From the NCBI GenBank assembly GCA_030539115.1, contig JAUNSR010000032.1:1-34311 (forward strand): 34,311 bases of DNA. The letters are read 5' to 3'. Shown here one piece after another: positions 33,895-34,311 of this stretch (position 1 is its first letter; each line of letters opens with the position of its first letter). Source of the DNA: Bacteroidales bacterium (GTDB lineage Bacteria > Bacteroidota > Bacteroidia > Bacteroidales > JAUNSR01). Made by a program: the position numbers and the translations under genes. The notes under the pieces are model-generated. The model had not been told where the DNA came from and made no database searches. It saw only the letters and a list, made by a program, of their open reading frames with translations.

Positions 33895-34311
33895 GATTTA
33901 GGAAGTGATGGCTTAAACAAATTATTAATAATCAAAAGAGTATGCAACGTGTGGATATGCTGATTGTAATTACATTTTTACCTTACCCATAGCTGTTTGC
34001 GAAAGATACGAGATGAAAATGTATGAATTGTAACAAGTATATGTACAGATGATTTATGATATCTTACTATTAAAAAAGAAAAAGCGCGCTTTCACAAGCC
34101 CGCTTATCAAAAATGTTTGAAAACTACTCTATTTTATCGTTTTGTTTTATAAGAGCAATAATCAGTGCTTTTCATTGGATGTAACCTTTATTAATCTATT
34201 AAAAAAAATTCCTTACAGTTTTATTTCTTTATTTGCAATTAACGTTTAATCAATCATATTATAAGTGTTTACCTTTATTTAATCACGCAAAACTTTTATT
34301 TAATTATGTAA
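33895..34311. other. Right-end intergenic region, no gene seen
   Basis: Apart from the minus-strand terminator at 34070-34105, about 400 bp of A/T-rich DNA show no open frame, RNA gene or repeat I can recognise. Confidence 0.4.
34070..34105 (-). terminator. Terminator for a minus-strand gene right of the window
   Basis: AAGCGCGCTT (34082-34091) and AAGCCCGCTT (34096-34105) form a 10-bp stem with one mismatch. On the minus strand it is followed by a T-rich run (complement of 34071-34083). Confidence 0.65.

Overview
The window looks like a chromosomal segment from a low-GC Bacteroidales (Bacteroidota) bacterium. The evidence is a SusC/SusD pair, many Bacteroidota-type lipoproteins with a Cys-terminated lipobox, a DUF4252/ECF-sigma/anti-sigma cluster, A/T-rich start-codon contexts without clear Shine-Dalgarno sequences, and a tRNA promoter that matches the Bacteroides TTTG-N19-TAnnTTTG pattern exactly. 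Sulfatase, GH92 mannosidase, GH88 and GH43 genes suggest a gut or host-glycan lifestyle. No rRNA, CRISPR array, prophage or complete insertion sequence was seen.

Layout. 1-2120: a zinc-type CDF transporter and a receiver-only response regulator. 2299-4507: a signalling operon of DUF4252 protein, ECF sigma factor, anti-sigma factor and a second DUF4252 protein. 4674-9152: a secreted aldose epimerase, a GH43-DUF4886 fusion and, on the opposite strand, a TIM-barrel glycosidase-like protein. 9490-9969: tRNA-Ser(UGA) with its promoter and terminator, then a 30-residue membrane peptide. 10146-18569: AsmA-like protein, serine-type sulfatase, GH88 unsaturated glucuronyl hydrolase, a broken zinc-ribbon gene and a GH92 alpha-mannosidase. 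18964-20570: an AAA/DUF4143 ATPase with a decayed partial duplicate and evenly spaced palindromes. 21226-26801: AI-2E-family transporter, thymidine kinase, PBP4-type DacB, a hypothetical protein and RsmI. 26960-28936: a Cbp1-like lipoprotein and a YjjG-type HAD phosphatase. 29316-33825: SusC/SusD.

How genes work together. The secreted epimerase, GH43-DUF4886, sulfatase, GH88, GH92 and SusCD are typical glycan-harvesting parts. They are spread over separate transcription units with their own terminators rather than forming one compact PUL. Sulfatase plus GH88 would fit degradation of sulfated, uronic-acid-containing glycans such as glycosaminoglycans, but no polysaccharide lyase is present here.

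The most striking item is a short repeat of about 87-99 bp found five times (3293, 9153 on the minus strand, 9781, 28035, 28139). Each copy has a conserved core of about 68 nt that can fold into a three-way junction, followed by a variable A/T-rich tail. Each lies directly upstream of, and in the same orientation as, a start codon. Four of the five are flanked by 7-9 bp direct repeats. Removing the copy at 3293 leaves the sigma and anti-sigma genes abutting as TAAATG. I interpret it as a non-autonomous mobile element that inserts at translation starts and supplies a structured 5' leader.
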